This document shows, one piece after another, positions 55,400 to 63,035 of a DNA stretch of 64,000 bases; the first letter of the stretch is position 1, and each line of letters starts with the position of its first letter. The stretch covers positions 3,299,001 through 3,363,000 of the forward strand of contig NZ_CP039690.1 in assembly GCF_005144885.1 (NCBI RefSeq). The letters run 5' to 3'. The DNA comes from Phreatobacter stygius. GTDB lineage: Bacteria > Pseudomonadota > Alphaproteobacteria > Rhizobiales > Phreatobacteraceae. The notes below the pieces were generated by a model, which was not told the DNA's origin, ran no database searches, and saw nothing but the letters and a program-made list of their open reading frames with translations. The translations under genes were made by a program, and so were the position numbers.

Positions 55400-56044
55400 A
55401 TGAAACTCTATACTTACTTCCGCTCATCCGCCGCGTTCCGCGTCCGGATTGCCCTGAATCTCAAAGGACTGAGCTATGAATCGGTCCCCATCCACCTCGT
55501 CCGCGACGGCGGCGAACAAAAAAAGCCCGCCTACCGCGCGATCAATCCGCAGGGCCGGCTACCGGCCTTGATCGTCGACGGGCCGGCAGGCGAGGCCGTG
55601 CTGACGCAATCGCTCGCCATCATCGAATATCTCGATGAGATCGCTCCCGAACCGCCACTGCTGCCGACCGACCCGATTGCCCGGGCGCGGACTCGCGCCG
55701 CGGCCCAGCTCATCGCCTGCGACATTCATCCCCTGAACAATCCAGGCACGACCGGCTATCTCAAGACGGTCATGGGCCAGTCGTCGGAAGCGATCAGCCA
55801 ATGGTACAGCCATTTCATCCGCGATGGCTTCACGGCGCTGGAACGGCTGGTCGAGCCCGGTCCCTACGCCTTCGGGGCGGCGGTGACCGTCGCCGATCTC
55901 TGCATCGTGCCGCAAATGTTCAACGCCCGGCGCTTCAATGTGCCGCTCGACGACTTCCCACGGCTCATTGCAATCACCGAGGCCTGCCTGAAGCTGAAGG
56001 CTTTCGCCGATGCGCGCCCGGAGGCGCAACCCGACGCCGAATAA
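55400..56044 (+). CDS. maiA: Maleylacetoacetate isomerase (zeta-class GST)
   Basis: A 214-residue glutathione-dependent enzyme converting maleylacetoacetate to fumarylacetoacetate. The zeta-class signature is present: YTYFRSSAAFRVRIALNLKG with the catalytic Ser, NPQGRLPALIV, and TQSLAIIEYLDE. The second domain shows ACDIHPLNNPGTTGYL and WYSHFIRDGF, which are typical for MaiA rather than a generic GST. It is co-directional with marR, 66 bp behind. Confidence 0.93.
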   Translation: MKLYTYFRSSAAFRVRIALNLKGLSYESVPIHLVRDGGEQKKPAYRAINPQGRLPALIVDGPAGEAVLTQSLAIIEYLDEIAPEPPLLPTDPIARARTRAAAQLIACDIHPLNNPGTTGYLKTVMGQSSEAISQWYSHFIRDGFTALERLVEPGPYAFGAAVTVADLCIVPQMFNARRFNVPLDDFPRLIAITEACLKLKAFADARPEAQPDAE

Positions 56045-56056
56045 TGGGCGGGTGGC

Positions 56057-56422
56057 TCAGCCGCGATGGCCGTGGTCGCGGTGGCCGGTCGCGGCGGGTG
56101 GGTTCGACGGGATCGACGAGCCCCAGCTGCGCCGTTCCGGCAAGCTGGTGCGTCGGCCGCCGGACACGGCATGGCCGATGCCGGCACCGGCCAGGATGCC
56201 GAGAGCGCCGACCAGCCACACCAGGAACACCACGGAAAGGCCGAGGCTGTGCAGCGCATCGGCGAACCAGCCGAACGAATAGGGGTCGGGCGTGAAGCCC
56301 GGCACGTTGCTCATGCCTGCGGCGCTCGACCCGAACAGGTCGATCAGCGAATAGGCGATGAAGGCGACGATCGACCAGAGCGCGATCGCTATGCCGGTGC
56401 CCCACCAGATGAATTTGCGCAT
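56057..56422 (-). CDS. Small membrane protein
   Basis: A 121-residue protein with two hydrophobic segments (WWGTGIAIALWSIVAFIAYSL and LGLSVVFLVWLVGALGILAG) and a charged C-terminal tail with GHRDHGHRG. The ATG at 56422 has a GAGGAAGG site. I do not recognise a family. It sits between maiA and the phage tail cassette and belongs to neither. Confidence 0.72.
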   Translation of the reverse strand: MRKFIWWGTGIAIALWSIVAFIAYSLIDLFGSSAAGMSNVPGFTPDPYSFGWFADALHSLGLSVVFLVWLVGALGILAGAGIGHAVSGGRRTSLPERRSWGSSIPSNPPAATGHRDHGHRG

Positions 56423-56619
56423 AGGCGGACCTTCCTCCTCGCTCCACGCGATGTGGGGTGCCGTTTGGCCTGTGCAAGATCCCGGCTGCTCTGCACCTGT
56501 AGCGCGCGCGATCGAATGGCATTTGGCGCGCGGTCGGATGGCAGCATGCCGGCCTCGGGTGGCCGGGCGTTCGGGCGCGGTTGTGATGGCCGGGCGGGCG
56601 GCGGTGGGCGCCGGGCCGG

Positions 56620-57666
56620 TCAGGACGTGGTCTTGCCCGGGGGCACGGCCTCGATCTCGGTCAGATAGGCGAGATTGGCGGCGAAGGTATGTTTGACCTT
56701 GGTGATCGACCAGGTGACGTCGACGGCGGGGTCGATGCCGGCGGGCGTGAGATTGGCCTCGGCCTGGGCGGTGGGGCGGCCGTAGAGCCGCATCCACAGC
56801 TTGCCGCGGGCGCGCGCCAGTTCGCCGCGCTTGCCCTCGGCGGCCCGCCGGGCGTCGGCCTCGTTCTGGAACGGGTCGCGGAAGGTGAAGGCGGCGGCGC
56901 CGCCGAGGCCGGACAGCGTGAAGGTGCGGATGCGCCCGGTGGCCCGGTCGTTCCAGGGCGCCACGACCTGGCCGTGGGTCGGCGCCTCGGTCTCGGTGAC
57001 CTTGACCGAACCCGGGCCGGCGAGATCCGCAGGCTTGACCACCAGCGGCGGCAGCGCCTGGCCGGTGACCGACCTGGCCTGGCCGAGCGGGGCCACCACC
57101 AGCCGGCCGTCCTTGGGCGCGGCGGCGGCATTTTCGCGCCGCGCCAGCCGGGTGGCCAGATGCAGGTCGCTCTCGGCGCGCTGGGCGAGATAGGACACCT
57201 TGACGGTGGCGAGCGCCGGCGCGATCGCCAGCGCAAGACCCATGCGGCCGGCGATCTCGCCATAGATCTGGCCGAGCGTGGTATCGGCATAGGCCCTGTT
57301 GCGCCGCTCCTTGGCCGCCTTGCGGTCGTCGAAGGCCTTGGCCGTGATGGTCAGCCGGTCCGGATAGAACTCATGGGCGACCTCGGTGATGGTGTAGGAG
57401 CCGAAGCGGATGATGCCGGTTTCCTTGTAACCGCCGCCGAACTCTATCCTTGCGCCGACCTTGGGCCTGGCGATTTTCGGCTGGCTGTTGTCGACGGTGA
57501 TCGCCAGCGTGTCGTTGCGCATGCCGATGCCGTCGACCACCTCGGCCCGCATCATCCGCGAGAACAAGAGGTCGGACACGTTCTGCCCGTCGACCAGGCA
57601 CCAGATCGCCGGCGTATGGCCGTCGCGCATGAACGGGGCGAGATCGATGCCGAACCGATCCAGCAT
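56620..57666 (-). CDS. Phage late control gene D-like tail hub protein (gpD)
   Basis: A 348-residue protein of the GpD/VgrG hub family that joins tube and spike in contractile tails. The N-terminal half shows the typical IWCLVDGQNVSDLLFSRMMRAEV and a series of beta segments (YTITEVAHEFYPDRLTITAKAFD). The length is near that of P2 gpD (387). It is the last gene of the tail cassette, as in P2. Confidence 0.85.
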   Translation of the reverse strand: MLDRFGIDLAPFMRDGHTPAIWCLVDGQNVSDLLFSRMMRAEVVDGIGMRNDTLAITVDNSQPKIARPKVGARIEFGGGYKETGIIRFGSYTITEVAHEFYPDRLTITAKAFDDRKAAKERRNRAYADTTLGQIYGEIAGRMGLALAIAPALATVKVSYLAQRAESDLHLATRLARRENAAAAPKDGRLVVAPLGQARSVTGQALPPLVVKPADLAGPGSVKVTETEAPTHGQVVAPWNDRATGRIRTFTLSGLGGAAAFTFRDPFQNEADARRAAEGKRGELARARGKLWMRLYGRPTAQAEANLTPAGIDPAVDVTWSITKVKHTFAANLAYLTEIEAVPPGKTTS

Positions 57667-57669
57667 GGC

Positions 57670-57897
57670 TCAGCCGAAGATCCGGAGCATGGGCGCGGGC
57701 GTCTTGGCGGCCGGATCCGGCCGTGCCGGCAGGTTGACCGGAAGGCCGGCCGGCAACCGGCCGGGCTCGGCCAGGAGATGCGGGTTCAGCGCCAGCGCCG
57801 CGGCATAGAGCCGGCGCTGGTCGGCCGGCCGCGGCGCCAGTTCGCGCCAGATCAGCTGGTCGAGCAATTCGTCGCCTGTGGTGATGACCCGCGCCAT
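57670..57897 (-). CDS. Phage tail protein X
   Basis: A 75-residue P2 gpX-like protein: RVITTGDELLDQLIWREL, a small LysM-type fold, followed by a Pro-rich tail (GLPVNLPARPDPAAKTP). It lies three bases upstream of gpD. gpX is needed for tail completion. The ATG at 57897 keeps it just clear of the gpU stop. Confidence 0.85.
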   Translation of the reverse strand: MARVITTGDELLDQLIWRELAPRPADQRRLYAAALALNPHLLAEPGRLPAGLPVNLPARPDPAAKTPAPMLRIFG

Positions 57898-57898
57898 G

Positions 57899-58288
57899 TC
57901 AGCCGCCGAAATATTTGAGGGTGAGGGTGATGTCGGATTTCCGCGCGACGCCGCCGAGGCCGAGATAGAGGCCGGCATCCTTCAGGCTGTCGATCACCCA
58001 CAGCCCCCAATAGTCGCCATTGCCGAGCGCCACCGGCAGCGGCTGGCCGAGATCGCCGAAAGCCTCCAGCGCATAGGGTGTCGCGGCCGAATGGCCGGTC
58101 ACCGCGCCGGGCATCAGCGTGCCCACCAGCGCCATCGACTTGGCGCCTTTGCCGAGAAACTGCAGGCCGGGATAGGCGCCGATGCGCTCGACCTCGTGCC
58201 AGCGCCACTTGGCATTGACCTCGCGGGCATGCGGGGAAAAGGCGCGCAGGCCGAAAGCCACCGGACCGATGATCATGACCAGGCTCAT
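57899..58288 (-). CDS. Phage tail protein U (tail terminator type)
   Basis: A 129-residue gpU-like protein: IIGPVAFGLRAFSPHAREV, WRWHEVERIGAYPGLQFLG, and a C-terminal DITLTLKYFGG. In P2, gpU caps or completes the tail. It overlaps the tape measure gene stop by four bases. Confidence 0.85.
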   Translation of the reverse strand: MSLVMIIGPVAFGLRAFSPHAREVNAKWRWHEVERIGAYPGLQFLGKGAKSMALVGTLMPGAVTGHSAATPYALEAFGDLGQPLPVALGNGDYWGLWVIDSLKDAGLYLGLGGVARKSDITLTLKYFGG

Positions 58289-60294
58289 GCGTGGGCCTCA
58301 TGCAGGCTGCCGTTGAGACGCTGGGCGATGCGCGTGCCGAGTTCCTGGGCGAGTTCGGCAACCGACAGGCCGTGCTGCGCCACGGTGACGCCGCCCATGG
58401 TGATGGCGACCGAGACCGGCGCGCCGCGCGCGCCGCTAAGACCATTGCCATGGCCGCCGGCCTCGCCGCCGTCGAGGCTTGCGCGCGTCGGCAGCGTCCA
58501 GTTGTCGGCGTTCGGCCTGACCGTGCCGCCCGACATGGGCAGGGGGGTGAACGGTCCGGTGGACGACCCTGCGTCGGGTGCCTGGCCGCCCAACATCGGC
58601 AGCGGCTGGACCGGCCCGCCCGGCGATTCGAGAATCGGCGGCACGGGCGCCGGCGCCGCGCCGGTGCTCGGGCGGGTCGCGGCGCCGGGCAGGTTCGCTC
58701 CGGCCGCTCCAGCGGGGCTTGCCGCGGGCGTCATCGCCCTGATCCGCTGGTCGAGCGCGGTGCCGAGCGCCTCGAGCGCGCCGATCCGTTCCCATATCCT
58801 CTGGTACTGCGCGCGCTCCGGCGCGTTGAAAGCAGCGCCGCCATTGCGCAGCCGGTCGGCTTCGGCGAGCGCCGTCGCTTGCTCGGCCTGGACGATGCCA
58901 AACTCGGCCCGCAGCGTCGCCGGCGTCTGCGGATATTGCGCCTCGGCCTCGGCCGGGCGCGGCATCGGCACAGGCGCGCCGGGCATTCCCGGCGCATCGC
59001 CCGGCCGCGATCCGGGCACAGCCGCGCTGGCGGTGCCGTCATTGGCGCCGGGCGGACCGGCTGCGGCGCGCTGGGCGGCGGCCAGCTCGGCCTGCTTGGC
59101 CGCACGGGTCTGTTCCAATCCGGGCACACGACCGGCGAGGCCACCGTCTCGCCTGGCCTCGGCGATGTCGCGATCGAGCCCTGCGATCTCTTCGCGCAGG
59201 ATCCGTGCCCTGCCTGCGGCGACCGCTTCCGCGGTGGTCGGATACTCCGCCTCGGCTTGCCGGTTGACGGCGCCGGCACCGACGCCAATGCCGTCGAGCG
59301 CCCGTCGTCCGGCGCGACCGGTGACGTCGTCGAACAGCCGCCTGCTGCGGTCGATTTCGCCGCTGTTGCTGCCCCTGGCCTGCGCGAATTCACGATCGAC
59401 CGTACCAGCCGTGCCCCGCGCGGCGAGATCGTGCTCGATTTCGCGCCGGCGCGGGTTCTCCTCGGCCAGCCGTTCGATGGCATCGGCCGCGCTTTCGCCG
59501 ACCGTGTCGTTGAGGAATTTGCGCCGCTTGGCGACATCGGTCATGCCGCGCACGGTTTCCAGGTAGCGGTTGATCGCGCCGTTCGGGTCGCGCGCGCGCT
59601 GCCGGTCGAACTGCCCCAGGTCGATCCCGGCGCGGCGAAAAGCGCCGGCGAATTCCTCGCCGCGATTGCCGCGATTGCCCAGCGCCCCGAACAGCGCGTT
59701 CAAGCCGGTGGCGGCGTCGTCGGTCTCCACGCCGGCGACGTGCATGGCGGCGCCATAGGGAACCAATTGGTCTGGCGACAGGCCCATGCCGCGGCCCTCG
59801 CGGCCGACCTTGCCGACCAGCGACATCATGTCGAGCGGAGCGGCATTCACCGCGTGGGCGCCGGCGGTGGCTGTGTCGGTGACCCGTTCCAGTTGCGGCT
59901 GGCTGGCCTGCAAGGCCCGGCCGGCGTGTGCGAGTGCCCGGCCGGTTTCGGCGGAGTCGGCGCCCCAGGCGACGGCTGCCCTGGCGCCATATTCGGTGAA
60001 GCGCGTCCGGTCCGCCGCGGGCCGGCTGCCACGCAGGCCGGCGGTCATGATGCCGGCAATGTCCTTGGTGGCCAGCCCGGTATTGCGCGCGGTGCGCTGC
60101 AGCGTCTCGCGGTCGGCCTCCAGCTCGTCGCCGGTCGCGCGGGTGACGCGGCCGAGGTCGACCATCGTCCGGTCGAGCTCGGTCGCAACCTCGAGGCCGT
60201 GCTTGGCTGTATCGTAGACGGGGCCGCCGATATAGTCCCAAAGGCGCCTCAGCATGCCGCCGGGCGCGGACGGCGAGGATGGCGTCTCGGCCAT
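58285..60294 (-). CDS. Phage tail tape measure protein
   Basis: A 669-residue protein. Its N-terminal third has the TP901/gpT type helical region (ELDRTMVDLGRVTRATGDEL; GLSPDQLVPYGAAMHVAGVE; NALFGALG). The rest is coiled-coil and Pro/Ala-rich. A motif recurs at about 347-356 (AEAEYPTTAE) and 450-459 (AEAQYPQTPA). No long membrane-like hydrophobic stretch is seen, unlike many phage tape measures. By the usual relation of about 0.15 nm per residue it would set a tail near 100 nm. Confidence 0.85.
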   Translation of the reverse strand: MAETPSSPSAPGGMLRRLWDYIGGPVYDTAKHGLEVATELDRTMVDLGRVTRATGDELEADRETLQRTARNTGLATKDIAGIMTAGLRGSRPAADRTRFTEYGARAAVAWGADSAETGRALAHAGRALQASQPQLERVTDTATAGAHAVNAAPLDMMSLVGKVGREGRGMGLSPDQLVPYGAAMHVAGVETDDAATGLNALFGALGNRGNRGEEFAGAFRRAGIDLGQFDRQRARDPNGAINRYLETVRGMTDVAKRRKFLNDTVGESAADAIERLAEENPRRREIEHDLAARGTAGTVDREFAQARGSNSGEIDRSRRLFDDVTGRAGRRALDGIGVGAGAVNRQAEAEYPTTAEAVAAGRARILREEIAGLDRDIAEARRDGGLAGRVPGLEQTRAAKQAELAAAQRAAAGPPGANDGTASAAVPGSRPGDAPGMPGAPVPMPRPAEAEAQYPQTPATLRAEFGIVQAEQATALAEADRLRNGGAAFNAPERAQYQRIWERIGALEALGTALDQRIRAMTPAASPAGAAGANLPGAATRPSTGAAPAPVPPILESPGGPVQPLPMLGGQAPDAGSSTGPFTPLPMSGGTVRPNADNWTLPTRASLDGGEAGGHGNGLSGARGAPVSVAITMGGVTVAQHGLSVAELAQELGTRIAQRLNGSLHEAHA

Positions 60295-60297
60295 GGC

Positions 60298-60471
60298 TCA
60301 GCCTCCCCTGATCGCCAGCGCCAGATCCACCTGGCGCCGGACCCGGCGGATCTCGGCGGCCTTGCGCCACCAGGTCAGTTCGGCGAGCGTCATGGCCATC
60401 AGGTCGCTCCTCGGAAACGGATAAGTGCCGGCGACGGTTTCGAAGACGAGGAGGAGCGCGCCGATGCTCAC
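60298..60471 (-). CDS. GpE/E'-like small tail protein
   Basis: A 57-residue frame from a GTG at 60471 that overlaps the stop of the tail assembly gene by GTGA. It ends with MTLAELTWWRKAAEIRRVRRQ, matching the MTLAEL-x2-W-R block of GpE proteins. An internal ATG at 60399 has a strong GAGGAG site and would give only 33 residues. In P2 the equivalent segment is made as an E+E' fusion by -1 frameshifting; here GGGGTGA at the junction would permit the same slip. Confidence 0.72.
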   Translation of the reverse strand: MSIGALLLVFETVAGTYPFPRSDLMAMTLAELTWWRKAAEIRRVRRQVDLALAIRGG

Positions 60472-61010
60472 CCCTCCGGCGAAGGGTCCGCGGCCGGCGT
60501 GCCGCCAGCCTCTTCACCGGTCTCGTCAGCCGTCTCGACCTCGACCGCCTGGCCGATCTTGGCGTCGTACCAGCTGCGGATGGTGATCAGGCTCGACAGC
60601 GGCGCCCTGGCGATGGCGTCGAGCGTGACGCCGGCGCAGGCGGCATAGATCCGGGCCTCGACCTCGGAACGGCTGGCCTTGGCCCCCGACAGCGCGAAGG
60701 CGTCGATCCAGTCGCCGGCGCGCGGTTCGCGCGCCGGTTCCGGCAGGTCGGCCGGCGGCTCGCGCCATTGCCGGTCGCCCCAGGTCTCGATCGCCCGCTG
60801 CACGGCGAGCGGCACGGCGCGCAGGGCGGCGTGCGGCAGGCCGCTGGCGAGCGCCGCCAGCCGGTTCTTCAGTTCCGCCTCGCCGCCCTCGCCGAGATTG
60901 CGGGCGGCGGCGAACATGTCGGCGGCTGTCGCCGCTTTCAGTTCGATCACCGCGATGGTGCGCTGGTCGAAGACCAAGGGCGGCGACAGCTTGATCCGGG
61001 TGACGGCCAT
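60468..61010 (-). CDS. Phage tail assembly chaperone (gpE type)
   Basis: A 180-residue protein: VTRIKLSPPLVFDQRTIAVIELKAAT, then helices, ending in an acidic Gly-rich tail (ETADETGEEAGG). It corresponds to gpE in P2-like clusters by place (between tube and tape measure) and by its N-terminal strand pattern. It helps load tube subunits on the tape measure. Confidence 0.82.
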   Translation of the reverse strand: MAVTRIKLSPPLVFDQRTIAVIELKAATAADMFAAARNLGEGGEAELKNRLAALASGLPHAALRAVPLAVQRAIETWGDRQWREPPADLPEPAREPRAGDWIDAFALSGAKASRSEVEARIYAACAGVTLDAIARAPLSSLITIRSWYDAKIGQAVEVETADETGEEAGGTPAADPSPEG

Positions 61011-61018
61011 CTGAGTGC

Positions 61019-61534
61019 TCAGCCCGTGCCGATGAGCGACATGGCGCTCTGGATCTGGTTGAGGCCGAGACCCGAGAAGATGCCCATTTCGGGATCGACA
61101 TGATAGATCTCGACCTGGCCCTTCAGCCAGCGCATCGACTGGATATGCAGGGTGACGGTCATCTCGCCGCCGGTGGTGCCGCGGTCCCAGGTGCCGAATT
61201 CGAGATCGGCCTGGGCCACCATGCGGAACACCTCGACGCTCGAGGTGCCGGTGCGCGGCTCGTAGAATTCGCGCCGAAGCAGCAGGGGCTTGGCCGCCCC
61301 CGGGCCGAAACCGGCAAGTGCCGCCGCCTCCAGGTCGTAGTCGGAGAAGACGATCGGCGCGGTCATCGCCTCGACCAGGCCGATCGAGGAGGTGACCTGG
61401 CCGGCCATGCCGCCGCCGGCATAGGTCTGGCGGATATGCTTGAGCTTCGGCGGGGTGAATTTGGCGTTGTTGGCGAGCTTCAGGCTGTCGCCGATGGCGA
61501 CCGACCAGAACCGTCCCGTCTTGATGTAAGCCAT
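61019..61534 (-). CDS. Phage major tail tube protein (FII)
   Basis: A 171-residue tube protein of P2 FII type. It shows LKHIRQTYAGGGMAGQV, a central AMTAPIVFSDYDLEAAALAG and the C-terminal MRWLKGQVEIYHVDPEMGI. The length equals P2 FII (172). It is directly after the sheath gene with a two-base gap. Confidence 0.9.
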   Translation of the reverse strand: MAYIKTGRFWSVAIGDSLKLANNAKFTPPKLKHIRQTYAGGGMAGQVTSSIGLVEAMTAPIVFSDYDLEAAALAGFGPGAAKPLLLRREFYEPRTGTSSVEVFRMVAQADLEFGTWDRGTTGGEMTVTLHIQSMRWLKGQVEIYHVDPEMGIFSGLGLNQIQSAMSLIGTG

Positions 61535-61536
61535 GG

Positions 61537-62775
61537 TCAGACCTCCAACGTGCTGTCGAGCGCGCGGACGATCCGGCCGACCATGTCGACGAGATAGCGC
61601 GGGTCGCGCGCGCTCTCGATTTCGAGCGTGTAGATCGGTGGAACTTCCTCGGCCGTATAGGTGATGCGGATGACCCCGTCGCGCAGCTTGGCCGACGGGT
61701 TCTTGTGCGGCTGCAGCTCGACCCGGCCACCGGCCAGGATGCCGATCGAGGCCCAATATTTGGCCTTGTCGTCGAGCGCGGCGATGGTGTTGATCACCTG
61801 CGGCGCGGTCATCGGCCGGTCCATCACCGGCTTCAGCTCGGTCGCGGCCATCACCTCGAAGGCGTAGCGCGCGGCGACGACCGGATGGAACTGCCAGCGC
61901 CTGTCCTCGGCCGCCGTCAGGCCGCCCTGATATTCGAAGCCCTGGTCGCGCACGATCGTGTTGATCGCATTGGTGTTGAGAAAATTGGCTTCGGTCGTGT
62001 GGTCGCTGATGTCGTAGTCGATCAGCCGCTCGGTGCCGACAATGCCGCCGATATTGCGGTTCGACCAGGAGAAGTGGAAGCCTTCATTGGCGATCACGCC
62101 CATGCCCATGCCGAGCACCCAGGGGCTGGCGGCCTGCAGCACGGTGGTGCCGGTGTCGCTCGACGCCTTCACCCGGGGGTCGATCAGGATGGTCGAGAGC
62201 GAGCCGGAATCGGCGCGATAGGCAACCGCCGCCTCGCGCGTGGTCGAGGGCAGGTCGGCATAAACGAAACCGCGGCGCGCCTCGCAATAGGGCTCGATGG
62301 CCGCCAGGATCGGATTCTTGGCATCGCCCAGGCGATGCGCGGTGAACGAGCCGAAGGTGAAATGGTTGGGCGTCAGGCCGGTCTCGACCTTGGCCTTCTT
62401 GAAAGCGTGCCAGCCGGTAAAGGCGCTGGCATTGCCGACCATGTTGGCAATGGTCTCCTCGAGCTTGGTCGCGGCATTGGCGTTGGTGCTCTCGGCGGTG
62501 CGGACCGCGACGATGCGCGCCTGGCCGCCGGAGGCGACCCGGATGGCGTTGATCTTGATCGCCAGGTCCGAACCCGGCGTCAGCGCGGCGATCTTGGCGT
62601 CGTCGGCATCGTCATTGATCAGCCCGACCGGCTTGTTCAGCTCCCAGATCGGGCTGACGGTCGCGGCATCGATCCCCATGACGCCAATGACGTCGCGATC
62701 CGGCACGCGCAACAGCGGCTGGTCGTCGTTCAACCTGATAATGCGTGTGCCGTGGTGGCGCGGAAGCTCGGTCAT
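61537..62775 (-). CDS. Phage contractile tail sheath protein (FI)
   Basis: A 412-residue sheath subunit. It has the family N-terminus HHGTRIIRLNDDQPLLRVPDRDVIGVMG in two strands, the central GFVYADLPSTT and ILIDPRVKASS blocks, ASPWVLGMGMGVIANE, and a C-terminal LYTLEIESARDPRYL-like end that forms inter-subunit beta strands. It marks the particle as contractile (myovirus or R-type). A GAGGA site precedes the start. It is the first gene of the visible tail operon. Confidence 0.92.
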   Translation of the reverse strand: MTELPRHHGTRIIRLNDDQPLLRVPDRDVIGVMGIDAATVSPIWELNKPVGLINDDADDAKIAALTPGSDLAIKINAIRVASGGQARIVAVRTAESTNANAATKLEETIANMVGNASAFTGWHAFKKAKVETGLTPNHFTFGSFTAHRLGDAKNPILAAIEPYCEARRGFVYADLPSTTREAAVAYRADSGSLSTILIDPRVKASSDTGTTVLQAASPWVLGMGMGVIANEGFHFSWSNRNIGGIVGTERLIDYDISDHTTEANFLNTNAINTIVRDQGFEYQGGLTAAEDRRWQFHPVVAARYAFEVMAATELKPVMDRPMTAPQVINTIAALDDKAKYWASIGILAGGRVELQPHKNPSAKLRDGVIRITYTAEEVPPIYTLEIESARDPRYLVDMVGRIVRALDSTLEV

Positions 62776-62876
62776 GAGCGGTCGGTCCTCGTTTCATTGG
62801 CGTCAGGGCCTTCGAGGAGCAGTTGACCATGCCGCGCGCGCGCGCATGAGGGCGGCAAATGCGGCCCCTTCGGGGG

Positions 62877-62904
62877 GCGAATAGCGCGTGGTGAATGGCG
62901 AATG
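62877..62904 (+). repeat. Heptamer array GCGRRTR, 4 units
   Basis: Four tandem 7-bp units: GCGAATA, GCGCGTG, GTGAATG and GCGAATG. They lie between the sheath gene and the terminator. The same unit occurs near 3.1 kb. Confidence 0.6.
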
Positions 62905-62926
62905 GGGGCGGACGGCGTCGGGCGCG

Positions 62927-62970
62927 CGAAACGAAACCGGCCCGGCCTCGCGGGTGCGAGGCCGGGCCGG
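62927..62970 (-). terminator. Rho-independent terminator of the radical SAM gene
   Basis: A perfect 15-bp GC-rich stem (62937-62951 with 62956-62970, loop GGGT) is followed on the minus strand by TTTCGTTTCG. It lies 66 bp after the radical SAM stop, separating that gene from the tail operon. Confidence 0.85.
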
Positions 62971-63035
62971 TGGCTGGTGCGGGCGGCGCGAGGCCGGCCG
63001 GGTCGAAGGTCTTGAGCCGGCCAGGCGGCCGGAGC

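Noticed and set aside
56620-62775. Gene transfer agent or type VI secretion system
   Set aside because: The gene order and the FI/FII/E/T/U/X/D set are P2-type contractile phage tail. GTAs of this group are siphovirus-like with head genes, and no TssBC, ClpV or membrane-complex genes are present.
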